This document shows, piece by piece, positions 38,021 through 46,196 of a DNA stretch of 64,000 bases. Made by a program: the position numbers and the translations under genes. Origin of the DNA: Aquimixticola soesokkakensis (lineage in GTDB: Bacteria; Pseudomonadota; Alphaproteobacteria; Rhodobacterales; Rhodobacteraceae); NCBI RefSeq assembly GCF_900172375.1, contig NZ_FWFS01000001.1:553777-617776 (forward strand), given 5' to 3'. Every line of letters begins with the position of its first letter. Within the stretch, counting starts at the first letter, position 1. The notes under the pieces were generated by a model. That model saw nothing but the letters and a program-made list of their open reading frames with translations, was not told where the DNA came from and made no database searches.

Positions 38021-38825
38021 AGGGCGCGCTGCATCCCACGGTTTGCACCGCGCCCGCATCGCCAATGACGCTGATCGTGACTTTGGAGCGCTCCAGCGCA
38101 AAGGGCTGCGCGTTGGGCGGCACAAGGTCCGACGTGGCGCGGATGACAGCGCCGTCGCGCAGCACCTCGGCTTGCGAGACCCAAATCGCCGGATCGGAGG
38201 GTTCGATCACCATCACCTCGCGCCTGCCCAGGCGCGGCGTCTCGAGCGTGGCCGTCAGCCGCAGCCCGTCTGCGATGGGGGTGGCCGTGCAGGTCGCGCC
38301 ATGCGCGGGCGTGGGGCCCTGCGCAAGAGCGGTTTGAATGGCGGGGACATCGCCGGTCGTTGACGGGTCAAACCGCGCCGAAACCTGTGAGGAGAGGGGC
38401 AAACAGACCTCGTCGCAGACGCCCAGGTCCAGAGCCACCGATAGGTCGATGGGTGCCGCAGGGTCGCGAGGGGTCAAGGTAATCGGCAAGACAAGCGTCC
38501 CCTCATAGCCCAACGTCGCGCTGCCGCTGGTGTCGAAAATCTGCGGATTGGGCCAGTGGATTTGCACAGCCGCGAGGTTGTGCGAGGCGGACCAGTCGAA
38601 TTGCGGGGGAATGCCGGTATCGCCGGGGCGCCGCCAGTAGGTGTGCCAGCCCGCGTTCATCTCAAGGCGCAGCGCGGCGGTGCGGCTGCCATCGGCATGA
38701 GTCCAGCCGGCCAGAAGGCGCGGCGCGGCGGCAAGGGCCTGCGGTTCGAAGGCCAAAGCGGGCCCTGCGGCCAGCAGACTGAGCGCAAGCGCGAGGCAGG
38801 TGGGGGCGGCGGTGTTTTTGATCAT
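38019..38825 (-). CDS. Periplasmic DsbD N-terminal-like domain protein
   Basis: A 268-residue exported protein: Sec signal (MIKNTAAPTCLALALSLLAAGPALA, cleavage about residue 25), then a DsbD-alpha/ScsB-like immunoglobulin fold with the redox pair in LGVCDEVCLPL near residue 135 and aromatic-rich WHTYWRRPGDTG near residue 60. It lacks the membrane and thioredoxin domains of full DsbD, so it must receive or pass electrons from a separate protein. A second cysteine pair appears late (GATCTAT, VGCSAP). Start set by the signal peptide. Confidence 0.87.
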   Translation of the reverse strand: MIKNTAAPTCLALALSLLAAGPALAFEPQALAAAPRLLAGWTHADGSRTAALRLEMNAGWHTYWRRPGDTGIPPQFDWSASHNLAAVQIHWPNPQIFDTSGSATLGYEGTLVLPITLTPRDPAAPIDLSVALDLGVCDEVCLPLSSQVSARFDPSTTGDVPAIQTALAQGPTPAHGATCTATPIADGLRLTATLETPRLGRREVMVIEPSDPAIWVSQAEVLRDGAVIRATSDLVPPNAQPFALERSKVTISVIGDAGAVQTVGCSAP

Positions 38826-38982
38826 AGCGGTGCATATAGAAACCAGATCGCCAGTGCGTAAAATCACAAAAGGGCGACGGTGGTGACTTTTGGGTGAAAT
38901 CGCCCCAAAGCACGCCGCTTTGCCCGAGGGAAACCTTGCTTCTGCCCTTGCGCCGCGCCGCCGCATGCGGTGTCATGCCCGG

Positions 38983-39558
38983 ATGGTAACTGATATAATT
39001 TCCCAAGACCTCACAGGGTCGCTTTTGATCGCCATGCCCGGCATGGGGGATGCGCGTTTTGAAAATGCGGTCGTCTATATTTGCGCGCATTCCGAAGAGG
39101 GCGCGATGGGGTTGATCGTGAATCGACAGGCGGACACGCTGATGTTCTCGGATTTGCTGGATCAACTGGATATCGCTCCGGGGCCGGGGTCTAAGGATGT
39201 CGCGATCTATGTGGGCGGTCCGGTGGAAACGGGGCGCGGCTTTGTCTTGCATAGCCCCGACTATATTTCCGAAGGCTCGACGATGCAGGTCGATGCGCGT
39301 TTCGCCATGACCGGAACCCGCGATATTTTGCGTGACATCGCAGGCGGCGGCGGCCCGACTGACAAGCTGTTGTGCCTGGGCTATGCGGGCTGGGGGCCGG
39401 GGCAGCTTGAGGACGAGATTTCGCAAAACGGCTGGCTGACGGCGGCGGCAAGCACCGAATTGGTCTTTGCCAAGGCCGATGCGGTGAAATGGGAGGCGGC
39501 GCTTTTGTCGATCGGCGTGCCGCCCGCAATGTTGTCAGGCGAAGCGGGCCACGCCTGA
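38983..39558 (+). CDS. YqgE/AlgH family protein
   Basis: A 191-residue cytoplasmic protein of the YqgE/AlgH (DUF179) family, whose molecular role is unresolved. Typical segments are LLIAMPGMGDARFENAVVY near the N-terminus, GAMGLIVNRQ, YVGGPVETGRGFVLHS and LGYAGWGPGQLEDEI. The start at MVTDIISQDL is chosen because it begins right before the conserved core; an in-frame ATG 18 bases upstream is an alternative. It ends three bases from the convergent sua5 gene. Confidence 0.9.
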   Translation: MVTDIISQDLTGSLLIAMPGMGDARFENAVVYICAHSEEGAMGLIVNRQADTLMFSDLLDQLDIAPGPGSKDVAIYVGGPVETGRGFVLHSPDYISEGSTMQVDARFAMTGTRDILRDIAGGGGPTDKLLCLGYAGWGPGQLEDEISQNGWLTAAASTELVFAKADAVKWEAALLSIGVPPAMLSGEAGHA

Positions 39559-39561
39559 GGG

Positions 39562-40539
39562 CTAGTCGCGCGGCGCGGCGGCGCGGCGCAAACGGTCGTT
39601 GATCGCGCGCCCCAGCCCCGTCTCTGGAATGGGGGAAACGGCGATCTTGCGCAGGCCTTTTTGCGCGGCAAGGTCGTCAAGCTGGTGCATTGCGGCGAAT
39701 AGATTGGCCGCCGCTTCCAGCAGATCGGCCGAGGGCGAGAGGTTCACATCTGCCGCAACCGCACCAAAACCCAGCAACAGTTCATCCTCTTGCGCCTCTT
39801 TGGCGTCCAGTCGCATTGCCGCATCAGGGGCGTAGTGTGACGCGAGTTGACCCGGAGCCGTCGGTGCGCTCGGGGTGGTGGGGGAGGCAGGCGCGGCAAC
39901 GACGGTGCCAAGCAGCGCTTCGATCTCCTCGACGGGCAGGCCGCCCGCGCGCAAAAGTTGAAGCGGCGCAAGTCCGAGGATCGTGCTTTCGACGCCCACT
40001 CCACAGGGCCCGCCATCAAGCACCGCGTCGATGCGCCCCGACAACCCGTCAAGCACATGCGCAGCGGTGGTGGGGCTGATCTTGCCGGAGGGATTGGCGG
40101 AAGGGGCCGCGACGGGCGCTGCAACCGCGGCCAGAAGCGCGCGCGCCAGCGGATGGGCGGGCATGCGCACGGCCACGGTGGCAAGCCCCGCGCTGACCAG
40201 CGGCGAGAGGGCCGCCCCCGCGCGCAGCGGCAGCACCAATGTCAGCGGACCGGGCCAAAACGCCTGCGCCAGCCGCTCGGCTTGGGCATCGACCAGCGCG
40301 ATGCTGTGCAGCATGTCCAGATCCGCCACATGTGCGATCAACGGATTGAAACTGGGTCGGTTTTTGGCCGCAAAGATCCCCGCCACGGCGCGATCATCCG
40401 ACGCGAGCCCGCCAAGCCCGTAGACCGTTTCCGTGGGGAAGGCGACATTTGCCCCCGCGCGCAACAGCTCCGCGGCACGCGCCACGTCTCGGGCTGTCAG
40501 GTGCTCGGTCCCAAGCGGGGGCATGCGACGTTTGTCCAT
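39562..40539 (-). CDS. Threonylcarbamoyl-AMP synthase, full Sua5 type
   Basis: Makes threonylcarbamoyl-adenylate for the t6A37 modification of ANN-decoding tRNAs. The 325-residue product has both domains: the YrdC/TsaC-like N-terminal part (PTETVYGLGGLA at about 34-45, KNRPSFNPLIAHV, APSANPSGKISPTTA) and a C-terminal Sua5 domain, joined by the TAPGQLASHYAPDA linker that gates the active site. GGAG precedes MDKRRMPPL. It is divergent from the acyl-CoA dehydrogenase gene. Confidence 0.93.
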   Translation of the reverse strand: MDKRRMPPLGTEHLTARDVARAAELLRAGANVAFPTETVYGLGGLASDDRAVAGIFAAKNRPSFNPLIAHVADLDMLHSIALVDAQAERLAQAFWPGPLTLVLPLRAGAALSPLVSAGLATVAVRMPAHPLARALLAAVAAPVAAPSANPSGKISPTTAAHVLDGLSGRIDAVLDGGPCGVGVESTILGLAPLQLLRAGGLPVEEIEALLGTVVAAPASPTTPSAPTAPGQLASHYAPDAAMRLDAKEAQEDELLLGFGAVAADVNLSPSADLLEAAANLFAAMHQLDDLAAQKGLRKIAVSPIPETGLGRAINDRLRRAAAPRD

Positions 40540-40712
40540 CTTGGTCTCCGGCCACGTGCAGGTGACGCTGCGTTTTGGTTGGTCGAGGCGCGCGCGGCGT
40601 TTAGAGTTTCGGTAAGCCCGCGATCCAAGCGCGAACGCCCTTTGGCGCGGCTGAATTGTGAATACAGCGGAGTGCGTCCGAAGGGAAGCGGCCCGCGTAA
40701 GGGAGGACTTCC

Positions 40713-42422
40713 ATGCCATTTCGTGCGCCCGTTGCTGACTGCCAGTTCATTCTCGATCACGTGGTCGATTACGCCCAGGTCAGCGCCACCGAACGCTTCG
40801 CGCAGGCCGGTGCCGACACGGTCGCAGCGATTCTGGACGAGGCAGCCAAGCTTACGGACAATGTCCTCGCGCCCGTCAATCGCAACGGCGACACGGATCC
40901 GGCCCGGCTTGAAAACGGTGTGGTGGTGACGCCGAAAGGCTTTGCGCAGGCCTATGCCCAACTTGCCGAGGGCGGCTGGATGGGCCTGTCGGCCTCCGAG
41001 GAGGCAGGGGGGATGGGGTTGCCCGCCACGGTGGCCACGGCGGTGAATGAAATGATGCAATCGGGCTGTCTGGCGCTGATGCTCAACCCGCTGATGACCC
41101 AGGGCCAGATCGAGGCGCTCGAACATCACGCCAGCGATGACCTCAAGGCGATATACCTGCCCAAACTGATTTCGGGCGCGTGGTGCGGAACGATGAACCT
41201 CACCGAGCCGGGGGCAGGATCGGATGTGGGGGCCTTGCGCGCCAAGGCCGAGCCTCTGGACGATGGCACCTACGCGATCTCGGGGCAAAAGATCTTTATC
41301 ACCTGGGGCGACAACGATTTCGCCGAAAACATCTGTCACCTCGTTTTGGCCCGTCTGCCCGATGGCGCGGCGGGCACCAAGGGAATTTCCCTGTTCATGG
41401 TGCCCAAATATCTGCCGCAGGCGGATGGCACGCTTGGCGCGCAAAACGACCTCAAAGTTGTGAGCCTCGAACACAAGCTGGGAATCCACGGCTCTCCGAC
41501 CTGCGTGATGGAGTACAACGCCGCAAAAGGCTGGCTTGTGGGCGAGAAACACGGCGGTATGGCGGCGATGTTTACCATGATGAACAACGCCCGGCTCGGG
41601 GTCGGAGTTCAGGGCGTGGCCATGGCCGAAGCCGCCACGCAAAAGGCGCTGGACTATAGCCTTGAGCGCACCCAAGGGCGCACGAGTGGTCCCACGGGCA
41701 AGATTTTCGACCACACGGATGTGCGCCGGATGCTCGCGACCATGCGCGCCGACACCTATGCCGCGCGCGCTCTTGCGCTGGCCTGCGGTGTGGCGCTGGA
41801 TCTGGGGCGGGCCACGGGGGATGCTGACTGGCAGGCCCGCGCGGCGCTGTTGATCCCGATTGCCAAGGCTTTTGGCACCGATACGGGCCACGATGTGGCG
41901 CAGATCGGGGTGCAGGTGCATGGCGGCATGGGCTACATCGAGGAAACCGGCGCGGCGCAATTTGCCCGCGACGCGCGGATCACCCAGATTTACGAGGGCA
42001 CCAACGGCATTCAGGCGCTGGATCTGGTCGGGCGCAAGCTGGCCGATGGCGGTGAGGCGGCGGCGCGGCTTCTCGACGAAATCGAAGCTTTTGCCGAAAG
42101 TGTGCGCGCCAGCCACACCGCGCTTGCAGGGCCGCTTTGGGATGCCGCCGAGACGCTGCGCGAAACGACCGAACATCTGGTGACGCTGCCCGTGGGGGCG
42201 CGCGGCGCGGGCGCGGTGCCCTATCTGCGGGCTTTTGCGCGGGTTCTGGGGGGGTATTTCCACCTCAAGGCCGCCGTTGCTGAAGGCGGCAGTGGCAAGC
42301 GCAGCCGTCTGGCGTGCTTTTACATCGAGCGGTTGTTGCCCGAACATCGCGCGCTTCTTGCGGCGGTAAGTGCCGGCAGTGCGACGGTCGAGGCGCTGGA
42401 AGTGGGCGATCTGGAGGGCTGA
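40713..42422 (+). CDS. Acyl-CoA dehydrogenase, long (DmdC-like) type
   Basis: FAD-dependent acyl-CoA dehydrogenase of 569 residues, with the extra C-terminal domain found in the ~590-residue group that includes the DMSP-pathway enzyme DmdC. Visible: CGTMNLTEPGAGSDVG (about 153-168, flavin contact), SGQKIFITWGDND, and HGGMGYIEETGAAQFARDARI with the catalytic-region glutamate about residue 410. GGGAGG precedes the ATG. Members act on various medium or long acyl-CoAs, so DmdC activity cannot be asserted; no other dmd gene is adjacent. Confidence 0.9.
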   Translation: MPFRAPVADCQFILDHVVDYAQVSATERFAQAGADTVAAILDEAAKLTDNVLAPVNRNGDTDPARLENGVVVTPKGFAQAYAQLAEGGWMGLSASEEAGGMGLPATVATAVNEMMQSGCLALMLNPLMTQGQIEALEHHASDDLKAIYLPKLISGAWCGTMNLTEPGAGSDVGALRAKAEPLDDGTYAISGQKIFITWGDNDFAENICHLVLARLPDGAAGTKGISLFMVPKYLPQADGTLGAQNDLKVVSLEHKLGIHGSPTCVMEYNAAKGWLVGEKHGGMAAMFTMMNNARLGVGVQGVAMAEAATQKALDYSLERTQGRTSGPTGKIFDHTDVRRMLATMRADTYAARALALACGVALDLGRATGDADWQARAALLIPIAKAFGTDTGHDVAQIGVQVHGGMGYIEETGAAQFARDARITQIYEGTNGIQALDLVGRKLADGGEAAARLLDEIEAFAESVRASHTALAGPLWDAAETLRETTEHLVTLPVGARGAGAVPYLRAFARVLGGYFHLKAAVAEGGSGKRSRLACFYIERLLPEHRALLAAVSAGSATVEALEVGDLEG

Positions 42423-42482
42423 TCGGGGCTTGCACCTCTGCGCGCTCTGTCACAGGCTGGGCGCAACACAGAAAGGTCCGCC

Positions 42483-43004
42483 ATGTCCAGCTTTGACGCC
42501 CCTTCGCAGCCCGAGCAATCGCGCGGCAGCCAGCATGACGCCATCAGCACCTCCGCCGATGCCCATGAAATCGACCCCAAACCCGACGCCCATGCGGTGC
42601 ATGCCGATCCCGATACGCCCGCCACGCCGGAACAAAAGCCCCTTCCGCAGGCTTTGAAACGCAAAGCGCTGGGCGACAAAAGCCCGGCCGAATGGGCCTA
42701 TGAGCGCCTGGTGCTCTACATCAAAAATTTCGAGGAACAGCTCGATAGCGCGCAAGAGGTCGCGATGGGGTTTACGGGGTCCAACAGCGGGGTGATGCGG
42801 ATCGAAGGCATGGGGTTTTTCGCGCCTGATATCTTGACCTTTTATGGCTCCGAAGCCGATGGCACACGCACGCAATTGGTCCAGCATGTCAGCCAGTTGA
42901 ACGTCATGCTGCGCGCTTTGGCGAAACCCGAAGCCCAGCCCGAGGCACAGCGCATCGGGTTTCGCCTCGTGGCCGATCTGGAACAGAGCGATCCGCAGGG
43001 GTAA
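42483..43004 (+). CDS. DUF6173-like cytoplasmic protein
   Basis: A 173-residue soluble protein. Residues 1-60 are a disordered His/Asp/Pro-rich stretch (DAHAVHADPDTP). The conserved part begins at SPAEWAYERLVLYIKNFE (about 66-83) and includes MRIEGMGFFAPDILTFYG and HVSQLNVMLRAL, a pattern I associate with DUF6173 of Rhodobacterales. Function unknown. It follows the acyl-CoA dehydrogenase by 60 bases and could be co-transcribed. Confidence 0.75.
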   Translation: MSSFDAPSQPEQSRGSQHDAISTSADAHEIDPKPDAHAVHADPDTPATPEQKPLPQALKRKALGDKSPAEWAYERLVLYIKNFEEQLDSAQEVAMGFTGSNSGVMRIEGMGFFAPDILTFYGSEADGTRTQLVQHVSQLNVMLRALAKPEAQPEAQRIGFRLVADLEQSDPQG

Positions 43005-43079
43005 CTGCGGCTTTGTGACAGGTGACAGCGGCGCGGGAATCGTCTAATCGAAGGTCAAATCACGTGAAAGGCATGACAG

Positions 43080-43214
43080 ATGGCTGAGTATAAAATCGGT
43101 TCGATGGATATTTCGGAGCACGAAAAGACCTACAAGGGTTTCATCAAGGTCGCGACCTATGTCGCCGTGGCCTCGATTGGGGTCCTCGTGTTCCTCGCTA
43201 TTTTCAATAGCTAA
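43080..43214 (+). CDS. aa3-type cytochrome c oxidase subunit IV
   Basis: A 44-residue protein, MAEYKIGSMDISEHEKTY at its start, with one membrane span (about residues 23-41, VATYVAVASIGVLVFLAIF). It matches the small bacterial COX4 subunit that packs against subunits I-III in Paracoccus/Rhodobacter aa3 oxidase (DIxEHEKTxxGFI pattern). The gene lies away from any other oxidase gene, as is common for this subunit. GACAG precedes the ATG. Its short length makes it easy to overlook. Confidence 0.88.
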   Translation: MAEYKIGSMDISEHEKTYKGFIKVATYVAVASIGVLVFLAIFNS

Positions 43215-43250
43215 GACCAATTCAGATTGCGCGCGCAGAAGGCCCAGACC

Positions 43251-43871
43251 ATGACCAAACTCCTCAAGAGATGGGCCATGCTCGTCCTTTTGCCCGCGCT
43301 CCTCGCAGCCTGCGGCGCAGCCGAGCCCAAATGGGCGCCCGATGCCGAAGTGGCGCGTGCGACCTATGTGCATGGTGCGCCCTACACGCTGACGCTCTAC
43401 ACGGTTGTTGCGAATAAATCCGGCGTCGGCGCGCATAGCGCTTTGATGGTAAACGCCCCGGGGCAGCGGGCGATTTTCGACCCTGCCGGCACTTTTTATC
43501 ACCCGCGCTTGCCCGAACGCAACGATGTGATCTTTGGCATGAGCGATCCGGCGGTGGCGTTTTACATCGATTACCACGCCCGTGAGGATTACGATGTGAT
43601 CGCCGACACGATCGAGGTGTCGCCCGAGGTCGCGACCCAAGCCCTGCGGGAAATCATGGCCTATGGCGCGGTGCCCAAAGCCAATTGTGGGCGTGCAATT
43701 TCCACGCTTTTACAAAATGTTGCGGGTTTCGAAGACCTGCGCACGACGATGTTGCCCAACGCTTTGATGCGCCAGTTCAAGCGGGCGGGCGGCGCGGCGG
43801 TTGTCGAGGAAACCTTTGTCGATACCAGCCCGTCGCGTCCCGATGGCATGCTGCTTGCACCGGCGTTGTAA
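43251..43871 (+). CDS. Lipoprotein of unknown function
   Basis: A 206-residue exported lipoprotein: basic MTKLLKRW, a hydrophobic core, then the lipobox LLAACG (Cys about residue 22). The mature part has ATYVHGAPYTLTLYTVV, GVGAHSALMVNAPG, a GTFYHPRLPERNDV stretch and CGRAISTLL near residue 146. A His-containing GAHSAL followed later by Cys is suggestive of a papain-like (NlpC/DUF4105-type) fold, but I cannot confirm a catalytic triad. It lies between cox subunit IV (36 bases) and mobA-moeA (21 bases) on one strand. Confidence 0.8.
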   Translation: MTKLLKRWAMLVLLPALLAACGAAEPKWAPDAEVARATYVHGAPYTLTLYTVVANKSGVGAHSALMVNAPGQRAIFDPAGTFYHPRLPERNDVIFGMSDPAVAFYIDYHAREDYDVIADTIEVSPEVATQALREIMAYGAVPKANCGRAISTLLQNVAGFEDLRTTMLPNALMRQFKRAGGAAVVEETFVDTSPSRPDGMLLAPAL

Positions 43872-43892
43872 TCACAGACAGGGAGCCTGCGC

Positions 43893-45692
43893 GTGACCGT
43901 TTCCGGCGCCGACCCGATCGCGACTGCCCATATCCTCGGGGTCATTCTCGCGGGGGGTACGGGGGAGCGTCTGGGGGGGGTGGACAAGGCACTTTTGCAG
44001 CTGGACGGTGTGGCCCTGGTAAGCCGCGTGAGCGCGCGGTTGGCCCCACAGGTCGGCGCTGTCGTGATCAGTGCCAACGGCGATCCGGCGCGCTTTGCGC
44101 GGCTCTGTGATCATGAGGTTCTGGCGGATGAGGCGCCGCTTGGACCGCTGTCGGGGGTGCTGTGTGGCCTCGACTATGCCGTGCGCCACGGATTTTCCCA
44201 TGTGCTTAGCGTTGCGGTGGACACGCCGTTTTTTCCAAAGGATCTGGGCGCGCAGCTGGCGCAGGCCGGTTTTGCGCTGGCATGTGACACGGCGGGCGAT
44301 TTGCACCCGACCTTTGGGGTGTGGCCTGTGTCGCTGCGCGCCGAGCTGCGCTTGAGCTTGCAGGCAGGGCGGCGGCGCCTGCGCGGTTTTGCGCGCGACC
44401 ATGGCGCACAAGAATGCATATGCGGCGCGCCTTCGGCGTTTTTCAACATCAATACCCCCGCCGATATGGCCGGTGCAGAGGCGGTTTTGCGCGGCGAAAC
44501 CTGCTTTGAACCGGCGCGCGATGCTTTGGTTGGTGATGTGTTGGCCCATCTTGATGCCGCATTTTCCCGCTGCGTGGGTGTTGAGACATCTGCGCCGGAC
44601 CAAGCGGCAGGGCGGGTTCTGGCCGCCCCTGTCCGCGCGCAGCGCGCAAGCCCTGCCAGCCGTTGCGCTGCGGTCGATGGCTTTGCGCTGGGCGCAGGGG
44701 CGGGGCCGTGGCGGTTGCGCGTGGGGCGTGCGGCGGCGGGTCATCCGTTTCAGGGCGCTTTGCAAACAGGTCAGGCCGTTGCCATTTTGACGGGCGCACA
44801 GGTGCCGCACGGCACGCAGAGGGTCGCCATGCACGAGCGTGTCATCGTGACGGGCGATGAGGTCCATGCCCGTGAGGGACAAAGCGGGGGCAATATTCGC
44901 GAGCGCGGCGAAGATTTCGATGCAGGCGAGATGCTGTTGCCCGCCGGCCGCCGTCTGGAGGCCCGTGCGCTGGCGCTTTTGGCCGCGGGCGTGGTGCGCG
45001 AGGTCGCGGTTTGCCACCCGCTGCGCGTGGGCATTTTGTCGACGGGTGACGAGGTCAAACCCGTCGATCAGGTGCGCGCGCCCCATGAAATTGCCGATGT
45101 GAACGGCCCGATGCTGCGCAGCCTTGTGGCGGGATGGGGCTTTGAGGTCGTGGCTTTGGGTCATGCGCCCGATGACGAGAGCGCTTTGCGCGACACCCTG
45201 AACGCGGCCGCCGGGCGGGTCGATGTCCTGTTGACCTCCGGTGGCGCGGCCTCAGGGCAGGAGGACCATCTTGCGCGGCTGATGCAGGCAGAAGGCCGCG
45301 CGCAGCAATGGCATGTCGCGATGAAGCCGGGCCGCCCGCTGGTCACGGGGCAGTGGCGGGGCATGGCGGTGATGGGGTTGCCCGGCAATCCGGTCGCGGC
45401 CTTTACGTCGGCGCAGATATTTGCGTGGCCCCTGCTGGCGCGTCTGGCCGGCGAAAGCTATGCGCCGCGCATCGTCACGCTGCCGGCTGAATTCAGCTTT
45501 TCCAAACGGGCAGGGCGTCGGGAATTTCTGCGCGGCTGGCTGACGGACGCGGGCGGGCGCGTGGCGATGCATCCCTCGACCTCATCCGCCCATGTGTCGA
45601 GCCTTGCGCAGGCGGAGGGGTTGATCGACCTGCCTGAGACCGTCACGCAAGTGCAAAAGGGCGATTTGGTGCGTTTTCGCCTGTTGTCTTAG
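43893..45692 (+). CDS. MobA-MoeA fusion protein
   Basis: A 599-residue fusion of two molybdenum cofactor enzymes, starting at GTG with AGGGAG upstream. Residues ~13-200 are MobA-like (VILAGGTGERLGGVDKALL, then SVAVDTPFF), which attaches GMP to molybdenum cofactor. Residues ~208-599 are MoeA-like (AASRCAAVDGFAL, GILSTGDEV near 388, TSGGAASGQEDHLARL near 450, VMGLPGNPVAAF), which inserts molybdate. The join suggests channelling from metal insertion to guanylylation. Both halves keep family motifs, so both may be active. Confidence 0.92.
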   Translation: MTVSGADPIATAHILGVILAGGTGERLGGVDKALLQLDGVALVSRVSARLAPQVGAVVISANGDPARFARLCDHEVLADEAPLGPLSGVLCGLDYAVRHGFSHVLSVAVDTPFFPKDLGAQLAQAGFALACDTAGDLHPTFGVWPVSLRAELRLSLQAGRRRLRGFARDHGAQECICGAPSAFFNINTPADMAGAEAVLRGETCFEPARDALVGDVLAHLDAAFSRCVGVETSAPDQAAGRVLAAPVRAQRASPASRCAAVDGFALGAGAGPWRLRVGRAAAGHPFQGALQTGQAVAILTGAQVPHGTQRVAMHERVIVTGDEVHAREGQSGGNIRERGEDFDAGEMLLPAGRRLEARALALLAAGVVREVAVCHPLRVGILSTGDEVKPVDQVRAPHEIADVNGPMLRSLVAGWGFEVVALGHAPDDESALRDTLNAAAGRVDVLLTSGGAASGQEDHLARLMQAEGRAQQWHVAMKPGRPLVTGQWRGMAVMGLPGNPVAAFTSAQIFAWPLLARLAGESYAPRIVTLPAEFSFSKRAGRREFLRGWLTDAGGRVAMHPSTSSAHVSSLAQAEGLIDLPETVTQVQKGDLVRFRLLS

Positions 45693-45779
45693 CGGCGTGT
45701 TGTCTTGACGGCGTGCTACGCCAACTGCCTGTCGCCGTGGGCGTGTGACGGGTGCACAGGCCGCCGCTCAAGACGCCGC
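45692..45779. terminator. Long inverted repeat between convergent genes
   Basis: GCGGC (45692-45696) pairs with GCCGC (45775-45779), and GTCTTGA (45702-45708) with TCAAGAC (45768-45774). The result is a long stem with an internal loop between mobA-moeA and the opposing two-span protein gene. No T tract, so a terminator role is tentative. Confidence 0.35.
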
Positions 45780-45785
45780 AGGCAG

Positions 45786-46004
45786 TCAGTGCTCGATCTG
45801 GCGCAGGCGGGGGTAGGACGCGGGGCGCTGTGTGTGACGCATCTGCGACAGGCCGTATACCCCCAAAGCTGAAACGAGCAGCGTGAGCGAGCCGAGGACC
45901 ATATAGGCCAGTAAAGCCGCCCAGACCGGCAGTCCGGCCGTGAGGGCCCCCGCGAGCCCCATCACACCGAACGCCAAAGCAAAAACCGTAAGCCCAATAA
46001 CCAT
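45786..46004 (-). CDS. Two-span small membrane protein, unknown
   Basis: A 72-residue protein with two hydrophobic spans (about residues 3-24 and 28-51) and a basic C-terminal tail (QMRHTQRPASYPRLR). AGGAGATCAGG precedes the ATG. No family recognised. Monocistronic as far as can be seen. Confidence 0.65.
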   Translation of the reverse strand: MVIGLTVFALAFGVMGLAGALTAGLPVWAALLAYMVLGSLTLLVSALGVYGLSQMRHTQRPASYPRLRQIEH

Positions 46005-46041
46005 TCCTGATCTCCTGTCTGGCGGATCAGGCAGGGATCAA

Positions 46042-46161
46042 ATGTCCGATCCTGCGCGATCCGTGATTGATCGTGTCACCTTGGGCGTCTTGCCCGTTGG
46101 GGCAGAATGGCGCTCGAAGCATGGCGAAATCATGGCTCAGGAATGGTTGAGATGGGCCTAA
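46042..46161 (+). CDS. Possible 39-residue protein
   Basis: A short ORF with GGCAGGGATC before the ATG, encoding MSDPARSVIDRVTLG at its start and ending EWLRWA. It is divergent from the two-span protein gene by 37 bases. The only support is a plausible ribosome site and alphaproteobacterial codon use; it could equally be noise. Confidence 0.25.
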   Translation: MSDPARSVIDRVTLGVLPVGAEWRSKHGEIMAQEWLRWA

Positions 46162-46196
46162 TGTTCCCACTTTTTTGGTAAACTGTTTGCACAGAT

